Shown piece by piece: positions 44,746 to 54,047 of a DNA stretch of 64,000 nt (the stretch's first letter is position 1; each line of letters begins with the position of its first letter). Below the pieces are notes generated by a model. That model was not told the origin of the DNA and searched no databases. It saw nothing but the letters and a program-made list of their open reading frames with translations. This stretch comes from Phycisphaeraceae bacterium. GTDB taxonomy: Bacteria > Planctomycetota > Phycisphaerae > Phycisphaerales > Phycisphaeraceae. The position numbers were made by a program, and so were the translations under genes. The stretch is from assembly GCA_020851735.1 (NCBI GenBank), contig JADZCD010000065.1:1-64000 (forward strand), given 5' to 3'.

Positions 44746-45684
44746 ATGACTTCCATGGACCCCCGCCCCCGGAATCCCCGGAAGCCAGACCCGCGCCCCC
44801 GAAACCCAACCCGCCAAAGCCCCGCTATGCGCCAGGCCCTTTCCGAGCACCCCCGAAACTGGGAGGGCTTTAAGCTGGTCTATCCGGTCATCAGCCGCCG
44901 CGCCCAGGGCCTGTCGGTGGGGATTAACCTTAATCCTGACAAGGCCTGCAATTTTGATTGTGTCTACTGCTGCGTGGATCGCACGCAACCTGCCGCGCCC
45001 GTCAAGGTTGATCTCCACGACCTGCGGACCGAGCTGGATCACATGCTCAGCCTCGTCGGCAGTGGGGAAATCTGGAACCACCCGAAATTCGCCAAAGTCG
45101 ACGCCGAATATCGCCGCTTAAACGACATCGCCTTCTCCGGCGACGGTGAGCCGACCAGTTGCCCGTGCTTCGCCGAGGCGGTGCGCCTCGCGGAGGACTT
45201 GCGCAGCCGCCACCATCTGCGTGAGGCGAAAATCGTGATCATCACCAACGCCACCCTGCTGGAGCGCCCGGCGGTGCAGGAAGGGCTGCTGGCGTTGGAT
45301 TTTCAGCACGACGAACTCTGGGCCAAGCTCGATGCCGGCAGCGACGATTACTACCACAAGGTCGATCGCACCGCGATCCCCTTGCGGCGCGTGCTGGACA
45401 ACATCGCCGCCTTCGGCCGCACCAACCCCGTGGTGATCCAGTCGCTCTTTATGAAAATCCACGATGAGCCGATCGCGGCCGAGGAGTTCGACGCCTATCT
45501 CTCCCGCCTGGAGGAACTGTTAGCCAAGAATTGCCAGATCAAACTGGTCCAGCTCTACACCGTCGCCCGCCAGGTGGCTGAGTCCTATGTCGCGCCCCTG
45601 GAGGATGAATACCTGGATCAGTTGGCGGAGCGCTTTCGCCAGCGCCTGCCCCACGTGCCGGCCAAGGTGTTCTACGGGCTGTAG
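44746..45684 (+). CDS. radical SAM protein (COG0731-like)
   Basis: The [4Fe-4S]/SAM motif is Cys68-x3-Cys72-x2-Cys75 (CNFDCVYC), preceded by LSVGINLNPDKA, the signature of the COG0731 radical SAM group often annotated as wyosine-synthesis-like. No bacterial tRNA-wyosine role is established, so the substrate is unknown. GDGEPT matches the SAM-binding GGE/GEP motif. The N-terminal 27 residues (PRPRNPRKPDPRPRN) are encoded by CCCCCGGAA-type repeats. Possible starts are ATG 44746, 44755 and 44827; none has a good ribosome binding site, and a TATAAA box overlaps 44746, so the true start may be 44755 or 44827. Confidence 0.75.
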   Translation: MTSMDPRPRNPRKPDPRPRNPTRQSPAMRQALSEHPRNWEGFKLVYPVISRRAQGLSVGINLNPDKACNFDCVYCCVDRTQPAAPVKVDLHDLRTELDHMLSLVGSGEIWNHPKFAKVDAEYRRLNDIAFSGDGEPTSCPCFAEAVRLAEDLRSRHHLREAKIVIITNATLLERPAVQEGLLALDFQHDELWAKLDAGSDDYYHKVDRTAIPLRRVLDNIAAFGRTNPVVIQSLFMKIHDEPIAAEEFDAYLSRLEELLAKNCQIKLVQLYTVARQVAESYVAPLEDEYLDQLAERFRQRLPHVPAKVFYGL

Positions 45685-45815
45685 CGGCTTGGTTTTCGCC
45701 GCCAGGGCTTTGCGCAGGCAAGAGATTCGTATTTCGCTTGCGTCCCGACGCGCATCGGCCCTATGATCCCCTCCAGCCTCCGGACCCCGGAACCCGAAAT
45801 GCGGAACCCGCAACC

Positions 45816-46265
45816 ATGAAAATTGCCGTCGCCTGCGATCACGGTGGTTACGACTTAAAAGCTCCCTTAGCGGACCTGCTCCAACAGCTTGGCCACGAGG
45901 TGCTCGATCTAGGCGCTCATCACTTAGACCCGCAGGACGACTTTCCCGACTACGCCCGCTACATCGGCCAGGCCATTCAGTTTAAACAGGCTGACCGCGG
46001 CGTGCTGCTCTGCGGCTCGGGCGTGGGCGCGTGCATCGCCGCCAACAAGCTTAAGGGCATCCGGGCTTCGGTTTGCCACGACGCCTACTCCGCCCGCCAG
46101 GGCGTGGAGCACGACGACATGAACGTCCTTTGCCTAGGCGCCCGCATCATCGGCATCGAACTGGCCCGCGTGCTGGTCAAGGCCTTCGTCGAAGCGCACT
46201 TCTCCCCCGACCCGCGCTTCCGCCGCCGCCTGGAAAAGGTCAAAGCCATCGAAGCCTCGCAGTAA
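45816..46265 (+). CDS. rpiB: ribose 5-phosphate isomerase B
   Basis: Interconverts ribulose 5-phosphate and ribose 5-phosphate in the pentose phosphate pathway. The 149-residue LacAB/RpiB protein has AVACDHGGYDLK at the N-terminus, catalytic Cys66 in LLCGSGVGACIAANK and EHDDMNVLCLGARIIG. The sequence upstream of ATG 45816 is repeat-like and lacks a ribosome binding site, but a longer start at 45738 adds 26 residues not found in the family. 131 bp after the radical SAM gene. Confidence 0.93.
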   Translation: MKIAVACDHGGYDLKAPLADLLQQLGHEVLDLGAHHLDPQDDFPDYARYIGQAIQFKQADRGVLLCGSGVGACIAANKLKGIRASVCHDAYSARQGVEHDDMNVLCLGARIIGIELARVLVKAFVEAHFSPDPRFRRRLEKVKAIEASQ

Positions 46266-46782
46266 CCGGGCTGGTTATACCGACTCCACGCGTGCCATGA
46301 TTCAACCGGCCGCGGCTGTGTCCCAAAGGCGATTTGGCCCAGGGTTCTGGCTCCGCACGGGTGACAAGTCGTTCGCTCCCTCCGCAGCGCTCCGCATTTT
46401 TACCTACCCTCATGTGACTCGCGCGCCAGCGTCCGCCTGGCCATCCGCCAAGCGCTGCCTGGGCCGTGCAAATACACGTCGCCGGGATTATTCGGTCTTA
46501 GCCCCGTCTTCCTGGCCGACAAAATAAACTCCCTCGCCCGGGCGGCGCGTAGACACGTCGGACATTTTCCATCGCCAGGAATTCAGAACTATCCCCTATG
46601 CAGCCGGCCGACTCAGCGGACGAATTTACCTTTAGAACAGCATGGGCGTCTGAAGTCCGCTTCGCAGATCCGGTGAAGGTTTTGTGCGGTCACCTCCAAT
46701 TCCGGCTGCCGCGAAATTCCGCCCGGGCCATCGTTCGCCCGACGCATTCCCCGCGGACCACCATGCTCAGGGAGCCAAAATC
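46266..46782. other. long intergenic region, no feature recognised
   Basis: 517 bp between rpiB and the chemoreceptor gene. Short open frames here have no ribosome binding site or recognisable product. I looked for a c-di-GMP-type leader, common before chemoreceptor genes, and did not find its conserved core. Confidence 0.4.
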
Positions 46783-48972
46783 ATGACACTTCGTCGCAAA
46801 ATCACCTTACTGAGCGTGACTGGTGTGGTGTTGACCGTAACGTCCGTCATCGGCGTGATGCTGCAGCAACAGGAACAGGTCAAATCCAGAGTCGTCGAAC
46901 AGGTCAACGCCTTAGGCGCCTCGGAATGCGCCAAAATCGCCAAGGACGTCTACCTCATGCTGCGCACCCAGAACGAAGTGCTGCGCGCCCAACTGGAGGG
47001 CGATCTGAAAGTCGCCCAAACCGTTCTGGCCTCCGTCGGACCGATCAGCTTCTCCGACCGGAAGCTGGATTGGCAAATCGTAAACCAGCTCACCAGCCAG
47101 TCCGCCATCCTCGCGTTGCCGCAGATGCTGATGGGCGGCCAAGACGTGGCCCAGAAAGACGTCCCCGAAACGCAGGCCCGATACCTGGTCGATCGCGTTC
47201 AGGAACTCACCGGCGATTCGTGCACCATTTTCCAGCGTGCCAACCAGGACGGCGACATGGTCCGCATCGCCACCAACGTGCGCACCGCCGACAACCGTCG
47301 CGCCGTCGGCTCCCTGATCCCCGCCGTGGAGCCCGACGGCCAGGCCAACGCCGTCGTAGCCGCCCTCCTCAACGGCAAGCCGTGGTTCTCCAGGTCCTGT
47401 GTGCTCGACAAGTGGTACCTGACCGGCTACGCCCCCCTCCTGGATGAAGAACACAACGTCGTCGGGGCCGTCGGCATCAGCGTCGATCAGGAAAAAGCCG
47501 CTTCGTTGCGCCAAGGCATCATGAGCATCGTCGCCGGCAAGACCGGCTACGTCTTTGTTCTCGGCGGCAAGGGCGTGCAGAAAGGCCGCTACATCATCTC
47601 CGCCGGCGGCAAGCGCGACGGCGAAAATATCTTCGACGCCAAGGACGCCAACGGCAACTTGTTCATTCAGGAACTGATCGAAAAATCCCTGGCCACCAAG
47701 GACGGCACCAGCGACTTTATTCGCTACGCCTGGCAGAACACCGGCGAGACAACCGCCCGCACCAAGATCACCGCCACCACCTACTTTGAGCCGTGGGACT
47801 GGGTCATCGGCGTCGGCGCCTACGAATCCGACTATCAGGAGGCCGTCGGCCACGTGCACGCGAGCTTAAGGAAGCTGATGCTTTGGTCCAGCATGGCCGC
47901 GGGTGTGGTCTTCCTCGTCTGTGCCTTGCTGTCGCTGACCGTGGCCGGCAAGATCGCCCGCCCCGTCATCGACCTCACCCGCACCCTCCAGGAATTATCC
48001 CAGGGCCAGTGGGACTTAACCCGCCGCATTGAAATCCACAGCAGCGACGAGATCGGCACGCTCGGAAAGTGGTTCAACAATTTCATGCAGGAAATCCACA
48101 GCCTGATCTGCCGCATCACCACTACCACTCAATCCGTGGCGTCGGCCTCGGAAGAGATCGCCGCCTCCAGCGAGGAAATCGCCACCGGCATGAACCAGCA
48201 GAACGACCAGCTCACCCAGGTCGCCGCCGCGGTGCAGGAACTAAGCAGCTCCATCGCCGAGGTGTCGCAGAAGTGCGTGCAGACCTCCGCACAGGCCAAG
48301 GCCTCCGGCGATCTGGCCGGGCAGGGCGAGAAGGCCGTCGCCCAGACTGTGGACAGCATGCAGCAAATCAGCCGAATGATCACCGAAAGTTCCCAGCGTG
48401 TCACCGAGCTGGGCAAGCGCAGCGAGCAGATCGGCCAGATCGTGCAGGTGATCAAGGAAATCGCCGACCAGACGAACTTGCTGGCCTTAAACGCCGCCAT
48501 CGAGTCCGCCCGGGCCGGCGAACATGGTCGGGGTTTTGCCGTGGTGGCTGACGAAGTGCGCAAGTTGGCCGAGCGCACCGCCCAGGCCACGCAGGAAATC
48601 GCCCAGTCGATCCAGACCGTGCAGCGCGAAACCAACCAGGCGGTGCAGAACATCGACGAAGGCGCCAAGCAGGCCGACGGCGGCGTGCAGCAGGCCGGCC
48701 AGGCTGGCCAAGGCATGCAGGGCATCGTCAAGGCCGCCGGCGAAGTCGCGTCGCTGATCCAGGCTATCGCCGCCGCGGCTCAGCAGCAGTCGGCCGCCAG
48801 CGAGGAAATCAGCCAGAGCGTCGACTCCATCACCCAGGTCACCCAGCAGTCGCGCCAGGGCACTTCCCAGGCCGCCCAGGCGGCGAGCGGACTATCACGC
48901 GACGCGTTGACCCTGCAGGAACTGGTCAACAAGTTCAAAGTCGACGTGGCCGCTGAAAAACAGGCCGCCTGA
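46783..48972 (+). CDS. methyl-accepting chemotaxis protein with Cache sensor
   Basis: A 729-residue transmembrane receptor. An N-terminal helix (about 5-27) is followed by a double Cache-type extracytoplasmic domain (about 30-360), the distal half showing [13 protein letters not shown]... [21 protein letters not shown] and [21 protein letters not shown]. The second helix (about 368-388), HAMP, and a signalling hairpin with [41 protein letters not shown] follow. Cache domains bind small organic ligands outside the cell. ATG 46783 has AGGGAG eight bases upstream. A terminator follows at 49053. Confidence 0.9.
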   Translation: MTLRRKITLLSVTGVVLTVTSVIGVMLQQQEQVKSRVVEQVNALGASECAKIAKDVYLMLRTQNEVLRAQLEGDLKVAQTVLASVGPISFSDRKLDWQIVNQLTSQSAILALPQMLMGGQDVAQKDVPETQARYLVDRVQELTGDSCTIFQRANQDGDMVRIATNVRTADNRRAVGSLIPAVEPDGQANAVVAALLNGKPWFSRSCVLDKWYLTGYAPLLDEEHNVVGAVGISVDQEKAASLRQGIMSIVAGKTGYVFVLGGKGVQKGRYIISAGGKRDGENIFDAKDANGNLFIQELIEKSLATKDGTSDFIRYAWQNTGETTARTKITATTYFEPWDWVIGVGAYESDYQEAVGHVHASLRKLMLWSSMAAGVVFLVCALLSLTVAGKIARPVIDLTRTLQELSQGQWDLTRRIEIHSSDEIGTLGKWFNNFMQEIHSLICRITTTTQSVASASEEIAASSEEIATGMNQQNDQLTQVAAAVQELSSSIAEVSQKCVQTSAQAKASGDLAGQGEKAVAQTVDSMQQISRMITESSQRVTELGKRSEQIGQIVQVIKEIADQTNLLALNAAIESARAGEHGRGFAVVADEVRKLAERTAQATQEIAQSIQTVQRETNQAVQNIDEGAKQADGGVQQAGQAGQGMQGIVKAAGEVASLIQAIAAAAQQQSAASEEISQSVDSITQVTQQSRQGTSQAAQAASGLSRDALTLQELVNKFKVDVAAEKQAA

Positions 48973-49052
48973 CCAGGTTGGCCCAGGCGACCGGTGGAGC
49001 TGCACCGCCAACGTCCAGCACCATCCGGATTCGGTCCGGACGTTTCTTCCCA

Positions 49053-49085
49053 AAAGCCCGCCCCAGGAATGGACGGGCTTTTTTT
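49053..49085 (+). terminator. terminator after the chemoreceptor gene
   Basis: Stem AAAGCCCG / CGGGCTTT with a 13-base loop, then a T-run. Confidence 0.8.
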
Positions 49086-49123
49086 GTGGGTGTCCCGGTC
49101 TGTGAGGTGGAAGGGCAGGGTTG

Positions 49124-49158
49124 AAAAAAAAAGCCCGCTGACTTGCGTCGGCGGGCTT
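49124..49158 (-). terminator. terminator of glnN
   Basis: On the minus strand, stem AAGCCCGC / GCGGGCTT with a 12-base loop followed by a run of about nine T residues. Confidence 0.8.
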
Positions 49159-49205
49159 GCGGTCCTGCGCGTCTAAAGCGACGACAGGGAGGGGAGGATG
49201 ACGGT

Positions 49206-51386
49206 TTACTTGATGAACAGCATTTCCTGATAGGTCGGCAGCGGCCAGAGGTCGTCGGCGATGACGGCTTCCAGTTCGTCGGTGACCTTGCGGATAGCCA
49301 GCATGGCGGGCACCACTTCGTCGCGGTAGTGCTTGGCGTGGGCCAGCACGTCGCCTTCGGCCTTGTGGCCGAGGGCTTTGTCCAGACCCGCCACCGCTTT
49401 TTCCAGCTCGCCGACCAGGCCGGTGACGTGATCCAGGGCTGAGGTGTCCGACTTCTTGCCCGCGGCGTTGATCGCCGAGGCGGCGCCGGCCAGTTCGCCC
49501 TGATAACGATACGCGGCCGGCAGAATCATCCGCTTGGCGACGCTCTGGCAGAGCATGGCCTCGGTGTTGATGTCCTTGCAGTACCGCTCGGTGTAAATCT
49601 CATAGCGGCTGTGCGTCTCGCGCTCGCTGAGCACGTGATACTTAGCCAGCAGCTCGACGACGTCCTTGTCCAGCAGGTGCGGCAGGGCCTCGATGGTGTT
49701 CTTGTAGTTGGGCAGCCCGCGCTTCTCGGCTTCCTTATGCCAGGCCGCGGTGTAGTTGTCGCCGTTGAAGATGATCGCCTTGTGATCCTTGAGGATCGCC
49801 TGCAGCAGCTTCTGCACCGCGTCGTTGAGCTTCTTCGGATCGCCCTTGGTGGCCTTTTCCAGTTCCGTGGCCACGAAATCCAGCGACTCAGCCACCATGG
49901 TGTTCAGCGCCACCAGCGGGCCGTTGATCGACTGGCTGGAACCGACCGCGCGGAACTCAAACTTGTTGCCGGTGAAGGCGAACGGGCTGGTGCGGTTGCG
50001 GTCGCCGGCGTCCTTGGGCAGGGCCGGCAGGGTGTCCACGCCCACGTTCATAAAGCCCTTGGCCTTGGAGGCCTTGAGCTTGCCCTTTTCGATCTGCTCG
50101 AAAATGTCCGTCAGTTGCTCGCCTAAGTACGCGCTGATGATGGCCGGCGGAGCCTCGTTGGCGCCTAAGCGATGGTCGTTGCCGCTGTGCGAGATGGTGA
50201 TCCGCAGCAGCTTGGAATACTTATGTACCGCCCGGATGACCGCGGCGCAGAACACTAAGAACTGGGCGTTTTCGTGCGGCGTGTCGCCCGGCTCCAGCAG
50301 GTTGGCCTTGGCGGTGCCCAGCGACCAGTTTAAGTGCTTGCCCGACCCGTTGATGCCCGCGAAGGGCTTTTCGTGCAGCAGGCAGGCCAGTCCGTACTTG
50401 GCCGCCACCCGGCTGAGCGTGATCATCACCAGCTGCTGGTGGTCGGCCGCGATGTTGGCGTTTTCATACACCGGGGCGATTTCGTACTGCGAAGGGGCCA
50501 CTTCGTTGTGGCGGGTCTTCACCGGCACGCCCAGCTTAAAGAGTTCCCGCTCGGCCTCGAGCATGCAGGCCAGCACGCGTTCGGGAATCGCGCCGAAATA
50601 TTGATCCTCGAATTCCTGGCCCTTGGGGGGCTTAGCGCCGAAGAGCGTCCGCCCGCAGATGGTCAGGTCCGGGCGGGCGAAATAGAAGTTGCGGTCAATC
50701 AGGAAATATTCCTGCTCCGGCCCAGCCGTGGCGAACACAAAGCCGGGGTCTTCGTGACCGAAGAGCTTGAGCACCCGCTGGGCTTGCTTGTTAAGCGCCT
50801 GCATCGAACGCAACAGCGGCGTCTTCTTGTCCAGCGCTTCGCCCGTCCAGGACACGAAGGCGGTGGGGATCACCAGCACCGTGCCGTTGGGATTTTCCAG
50901 AATGTAGGCGGGGCTGGTCACGTCCCAGGCGGTGTAGCCGCGGGCTTCGAACGTCGCCCGGATGCCGCCGGAGGGGAAGCTCGAAGCGTCCGGCTCGCCC
51001 TGGATCAGCTGCTTGCCGCTGAATTCCGTGATCGCGCCGCCCTTGCCGTCAGGCGACAGGAAGCTGTCATGCTTCTCAGCCGTGATGCCCGTTAACGGAT
51101 AGAACACGTGGGCGTAGTGGGTCGCGCCTTTTTCAATGGCCCAGGCCTTCATGGCGTTGGCCACCGCGTCGGCCACGGCCACATCCAGCTTTTCGCCGCG
51201 CTCGATGGTGCGCTTTAGCGACTTGAAGACCGCCTTGGGCAGACGTTCTTCCATCACCGCCTGGCTGAACACGTTGGCGCCGAAGAAGCTGCTGATGGGC
51301 GTCTGGGCGAAATTCAGGGGGGCTGAGATCGGCTTGTAGTTGGTCACTGCCGATACGGCCTGGTTCCGAGCTGTGCTCCCGCTCAT
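49206..51386 (-). CDS. glnN: glutamine synthetase type III
   Basis: The large (726-residue) GSIII form of glutamine synthetase, unrelated in length to GlnA at 2158. GSIII motifs are clear: [25 protein letters not shown] at the N-terminus, [20 protein letters not shown] (metal/ATP), [36 protein letters not shown] and [12 protein letters not shown]. The N-terminal GSIII domain and the C-terminal helical domain ([20 protein letters not shown]) are complete. ATG 51386 has GAGGAG upstream; a longer reading frame to 51569 would overlap the promoter. A sigma-54 promoter sits about 100 bp upstream, indicating control by nitrogen supply. Confidence 0.95.
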   Translation of the reverse strand: MSGSTARNQAVSAVTNYKPISAPLNFAQTPISSFFGANVFSQAVMEERLPKAVFKSLKRTIERGEKLDVAVADAVANAMKAWAIEKGATHYAHVFYPLTGITAEKHDSFLSPDGKGGAITEFSGKQLIQGEPDASSFPSGGIRATFEARGYTAWDVTSPAYILENPNGTVLVIPTAFVSWTGEALDKKTPLLRSMQALNKQAQRVLKLFGHEDPGFVFATAGPEQEYFLIDRNFYFARPDLTICGRTLFGAKPPKGQEFEDQYFGAIPERVLACMLEAERELFKLGVPVKTRHNEVAPSQYEIAPVYENANIAADHQQLVMITLSRVAAKYGLACLLHEKPFAGINGSGKHLNWSLGTAKANLLEPGDTPHENAQFLVFCAAVIRAVHKYSKLLRITISHSGNDHRLGANEAPPAIISAYLGEQLTDIFEQIEKGKLKASKAKGFMNVGVDTLPALPKDAGDRNRTSPFAFTGNKFEFRAVGSSQSINGPLVALNTMVAESLDFVATELEKATKGDPKKLNDAVQKLLQAILKDHKAIIFNGDNYTAAWHKEAEKRGLPNYKNTIEALPHLLDKDVVELLAKYHVLSERETHSRYEIYTERYCKDINTEAMLCQSVAKRMILPAAYRYQGELAGAASAINAAGKKSDTSALDHVTGLVGELEKAVAGLDKALGHKAEGDVLAHAKHYRDEVVPAMLAIRKVTDELEAVIADDLWPLPTYQEMLFIK

Positions 51387-52020
51387 GTCTATACCGCTCC
51401 TCACTGGAAAAAGAGTTTGGGAAACCTTGTCGATGCGTCGCCCAAGAGGGTCGCTCTCCGGTGCGCACCGATGCAGGTTAGGGTGACTTGCAAGGGTTGT
51501 ACCAATTATGCCCCCCGCCAGCCAGCTTTGAACCGCGACCAGATGATCCCCTTTCCGCTGTGCGTTCAAACCCGCCTAAAAGAACATCAACCACACTGCC
51601 GGCCAAGACCAAACATTAGGCGATCACCAGCCGTCAGAAAGCGCTTAAATGCCTTTTTTGTCGCGTCTTGCGGATGATCTGGTGACCTTGAATTGCCATT
51701 GGAATCAGCCAGATTTCAGGCACTTTCAGACCACCTTTTATGGCATAGCCAGGGATAAAAGGAATTTTTGGCTCGTTGCGACTTCCCCATGCACAGGCCA
51801 TGGCTGAGCTTATTTAACAAGCGGAAAAACATTACCGCCTCTAATGCTGCCTGTTTTTTGGGCAATCGGCGGATAGGTCGAAATATGTGTTGATCTTCTG
51901 TGGAAACAGGGTGGTCGAGGCAAGTTCGCCAGCCCGCCCGACGGAAGTTAGCAGGCGAAAAAAGGTGGCCGGGCTCAGGGAAGGAATCCCTGGGCTCTTC
52001 CCCGGAAGCTGCCGGGAAAA
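51387..52020. other. glnN upstream region
   Basis: 634 bp between the glnN start and the stop of the SecA-like gene, both on the minus strand. It holds the sigma-54 promoter (51489-51504); the stretch from 51505 to about 51900 is more AT-rich and is where upstream activator sites would be expected. No gene is supported. Confidence 0.45.
51489..51504 (-). promoter_or_regulatory. sigma-54 (-24/-12) promoter of glnN
   Basis: On the minus strand the sequence reads TGGTACAACCCTTGCA, which fits TGGYAC-N5-TTGCW with the invariant GG and GC at the required distance. The start site should be near 51478, leaving a leader of about 90 bases to ATG 51386. Sigma-54 promoters need an NtrC-type activator; none is in the window and its site was not identified. 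Confidence 0.65.
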
Positions 52021-54045
52021 TTAACTTTGTCTGCCGGCGAAGCCGAGCATGTCGTCGAGCCAGTCGTCGGTGCGGAGGACGCCTTGGCGTTGGCGGTGGG
52101 CGATGTGCTGGGCGCGGGCTTGGGCGAGGTGAAGGATGACGCGGGCGATGGAGCGTGAGTAGCGGGTGGGCTTAAGCAGAGTGAGTTCTAAGACCTTAAC
52201 CATAAAGCCCGGCAGATAGCGGCGGATCAGTTCGTCGTCGAGGCTGACGAACGCCACGGCGGATCCGGGGTCGCCCTGGCGCCCGGCGCGGCCGAAGAGC
52301 TGGCGGTCGATGCGGCCGGCCTCGTGGCGCTCGGTGGCGATCACGTGCAGGCCCCCCACTTCGGCCACGCCTTGGCCGAGCATGATGTCCGTGCCGCGCC
52401 CGGCCATGTTGGTGGCGACGGTGATGCGGCCGGGTTGGCCGGCGGCGGCGACGATGGCGGCTTCCTGTTCCTGGCGCACGGCGTTGAGGACCTGGTGCTC
52501 CAGCCCGGCGGCGGTTAAGAGCGTGCTTAAGTGTTCGGAGGCCTGGATGGAGCGCGTGCCGACAAGGCAAGGCTGATTTTTTTCGTGGCGGGTTTTGATC
52601 TCGGCCACTACCTGTTGCCACTTGTCGGCCACTTCGATGAACACCCGATCGGGCAGTTGCACGCGGATGCAGGGCTTGTGGGTGGGGATGCGGACGACGG
52701 GCATGCGATAGACCTGCCAGACCTCGTGGCGGGTTTCCCAGGCGGTGCCGGTCATGCCGGACAGGTGCTTATAAAGGCGGAAAAACCGCTGAAAACTGAC
52801 GCGGGCGAGGGTGGCCTTGGGGGGATTGACGGTAAGCGTTTCCTTGGCTTCGATGGCCTGGTGCAAGCCGTCGCGCCAGGTGCGGTCGGGCATCAGGCGG
52901 CCGGTGAATTCGTCGACGATGACGACTTTGTCCTCCTGGACGATGTATTGCTTGTCGCGCAGGAAGATTTCGCGGGCGGTCAGGGCCTGGACGACCAGTT
53001 CCTCGCGGCGGCGCACGCCGTGCCAGAGGCCGCCCAGCGGCGCGGCTAAGTCCGCCAGCGTCTGCCGGCCCTGGCGGGTTAAGTCCACGTCGCGGAAGCG
53101 CTCGCTGACCAAGTAATCCCGGCCTGGCTGCAACTGGCTGGCCAGTTCGGCGGCCTGGCGGAAGCTTTCGACCTGCTCGGCGTTGGGCGCGTCGCCGGAG
53201 ATGATCAGCGGGGTGACGGCTTCGTCGATCAGGAGCGAGTCGGCTTCGTCGACGATGGCGTATTCGAGGCTGCGCATCACCAGGTGATCCATGCGCGAGC
53301 CTTGGCCGTCGGCTAAGCGGGCGAGCAGCACGGGCGCCAAACCTTGCAGGCGGCCTAAGACCAGCCGATCGCGGAGGAAGTCGGCGGTGACTTCCTTGTT
53401 GGTGGCGTAGGTGATGTCCGACGCGTAGGCGTGGCGGCGCTCGGCGGGGTCCATCTTCTGCTGGACGTAGCCGACCTTCAGGCCCGCGAAGTGGTAGATC
53501 GGCTTCATGCCCTCGGCGTCGCGGCGGACTAAGTAGTCGTTGACGGTGATGACGTGCGCGCCTAAGCCGCGCCAGCCCCAGAGCGTGGCGCAGAGGGCGG
53601 CCACGAGCGTTTTGCCCTCGCCGGTGGCCAGTTCGGCCAGGCAGCCTTGGCGCATGGCCAGGGCGGCGGCCAGCTGCTCGCGGTGGGGCAGCAGGCCCAG
53701 GCGGCGGACGGAAACCTCGCAGAGAATCGCCAGGGCCTGGTCGACCTGGGCGTCAACCTCGCGCCCGCGGCGAAAGATCGCGTGCAGGTCGGCGAGTTGT
53801 TCGCGCAAGCGCGATTCAGCCAGATCGGAAACCTGCCGGTGCAGCTGCAGGATGCCCTCGGCCCGCTGGAGGAGTTTGGGCGTGCGCGGCCAATAGGCCT
53901 GGACGCGGGCCACCACGCCATCGACCAGGGCGTCCAGACCCGTCGGCAGCGCAGGGGGCTTGATCGGGCGGGCCAGCAGGCGCCAGGGGGCGCTGGGCGG
54001 CAAGACGTGGCCGGGGGGCGGGGCGGTGGGGGACGGGGTAATCAT
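52021..54045 (-). CDS. short SecA-like ATPase
   Basis: A SecA-family DEAD motor of 674 residues, against about 850-900 for the housekeeping SecA. Walker A LATGEGKT (Lys145), VNDYLVRRDAEGM, ITYATNKEVTADFLRD, VDEADSLLIDEAVTPLIISG (DEAD box) and QLFGRAGRQGDPGSAVAFVSLDDEL (motif VI) are intact, so ATP hydrolysis and the preprotein-crosslinking domain region look complete. The protein stops just after the start of the helical scaffold; the helical wing and zinc-binding tail are missing. Its start lies two bases after the stop of the M50/HlyD gene. A specialised export motor for nearby substrates is the natural reading. The housekeeping secA must lie elsewhere. Confidence 0.85.
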   Translation of the reverse strand: MITPSPTAPPPGHVLPPSAPWRLLARPIKPPALPTGLDALVDGVVARVQAYWPRTPKLLQRAEGILQLHRQVSDLAESRLREQLADLHAIFRRGREVDAQVDQALAILCEVSVRRLGLLPHREQLAAALAMRQGCLAELATGEGKTLVAALCATLWGWRGLGAHVITVNDYLVRRDAEGMKPIYHFAGLKVGYVQQKMDPAERRHAYASDITYATNKEVTADFLRDRLVLGRLQGLAPVLLARLADGQGSRMDHLVMRSLEYAIVDEADSLLIDEAVTPLIISGDAPNAEQVESFRQAAELASQLQPGRDYLVSERFRDVDLTRQGRQTLADLAAPLGGLWHGVRRREELVVQALTAREIFLRDKQYIVQEDKVVIVDEFTGRLMPDRTWRDGLHQAIEAKETLTVNPPKATLARVSFQRFFRLYKHLSGMTGTAWETRHEVWQVYRMPVVRIPTHKPCIRVQLPDRVFIEVADKWQQVVAEIKTRHEKNQPCLVGTRSIQASEHLSTLLTAAGLEHQVLNAVRQEQEAAIVAAAGQPGRITVATNMAGRGTDIMLGQGVAEVGGLHVIATERHEAGRIDRQLFGRAGRQGDPGSAVAFVSLDDELIRRYLPGFMVKVLELTLLKPTRYSRSIARVILHLAQARAQHIAHRQRQGVLRTDDWLDDMLGFAGRQS

Positions 54046-54047
54046 GG

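Noticed and set aside
46297-46786. Two small open frames before the second chemoreceptor
   Set aside because: No ribosome binding site and no recognisable product.
51417-51677. 86-residue open frame over the glnN promoter
   Set aside because: It overlaps the sigma-54 promoter on the other strand and has no family.
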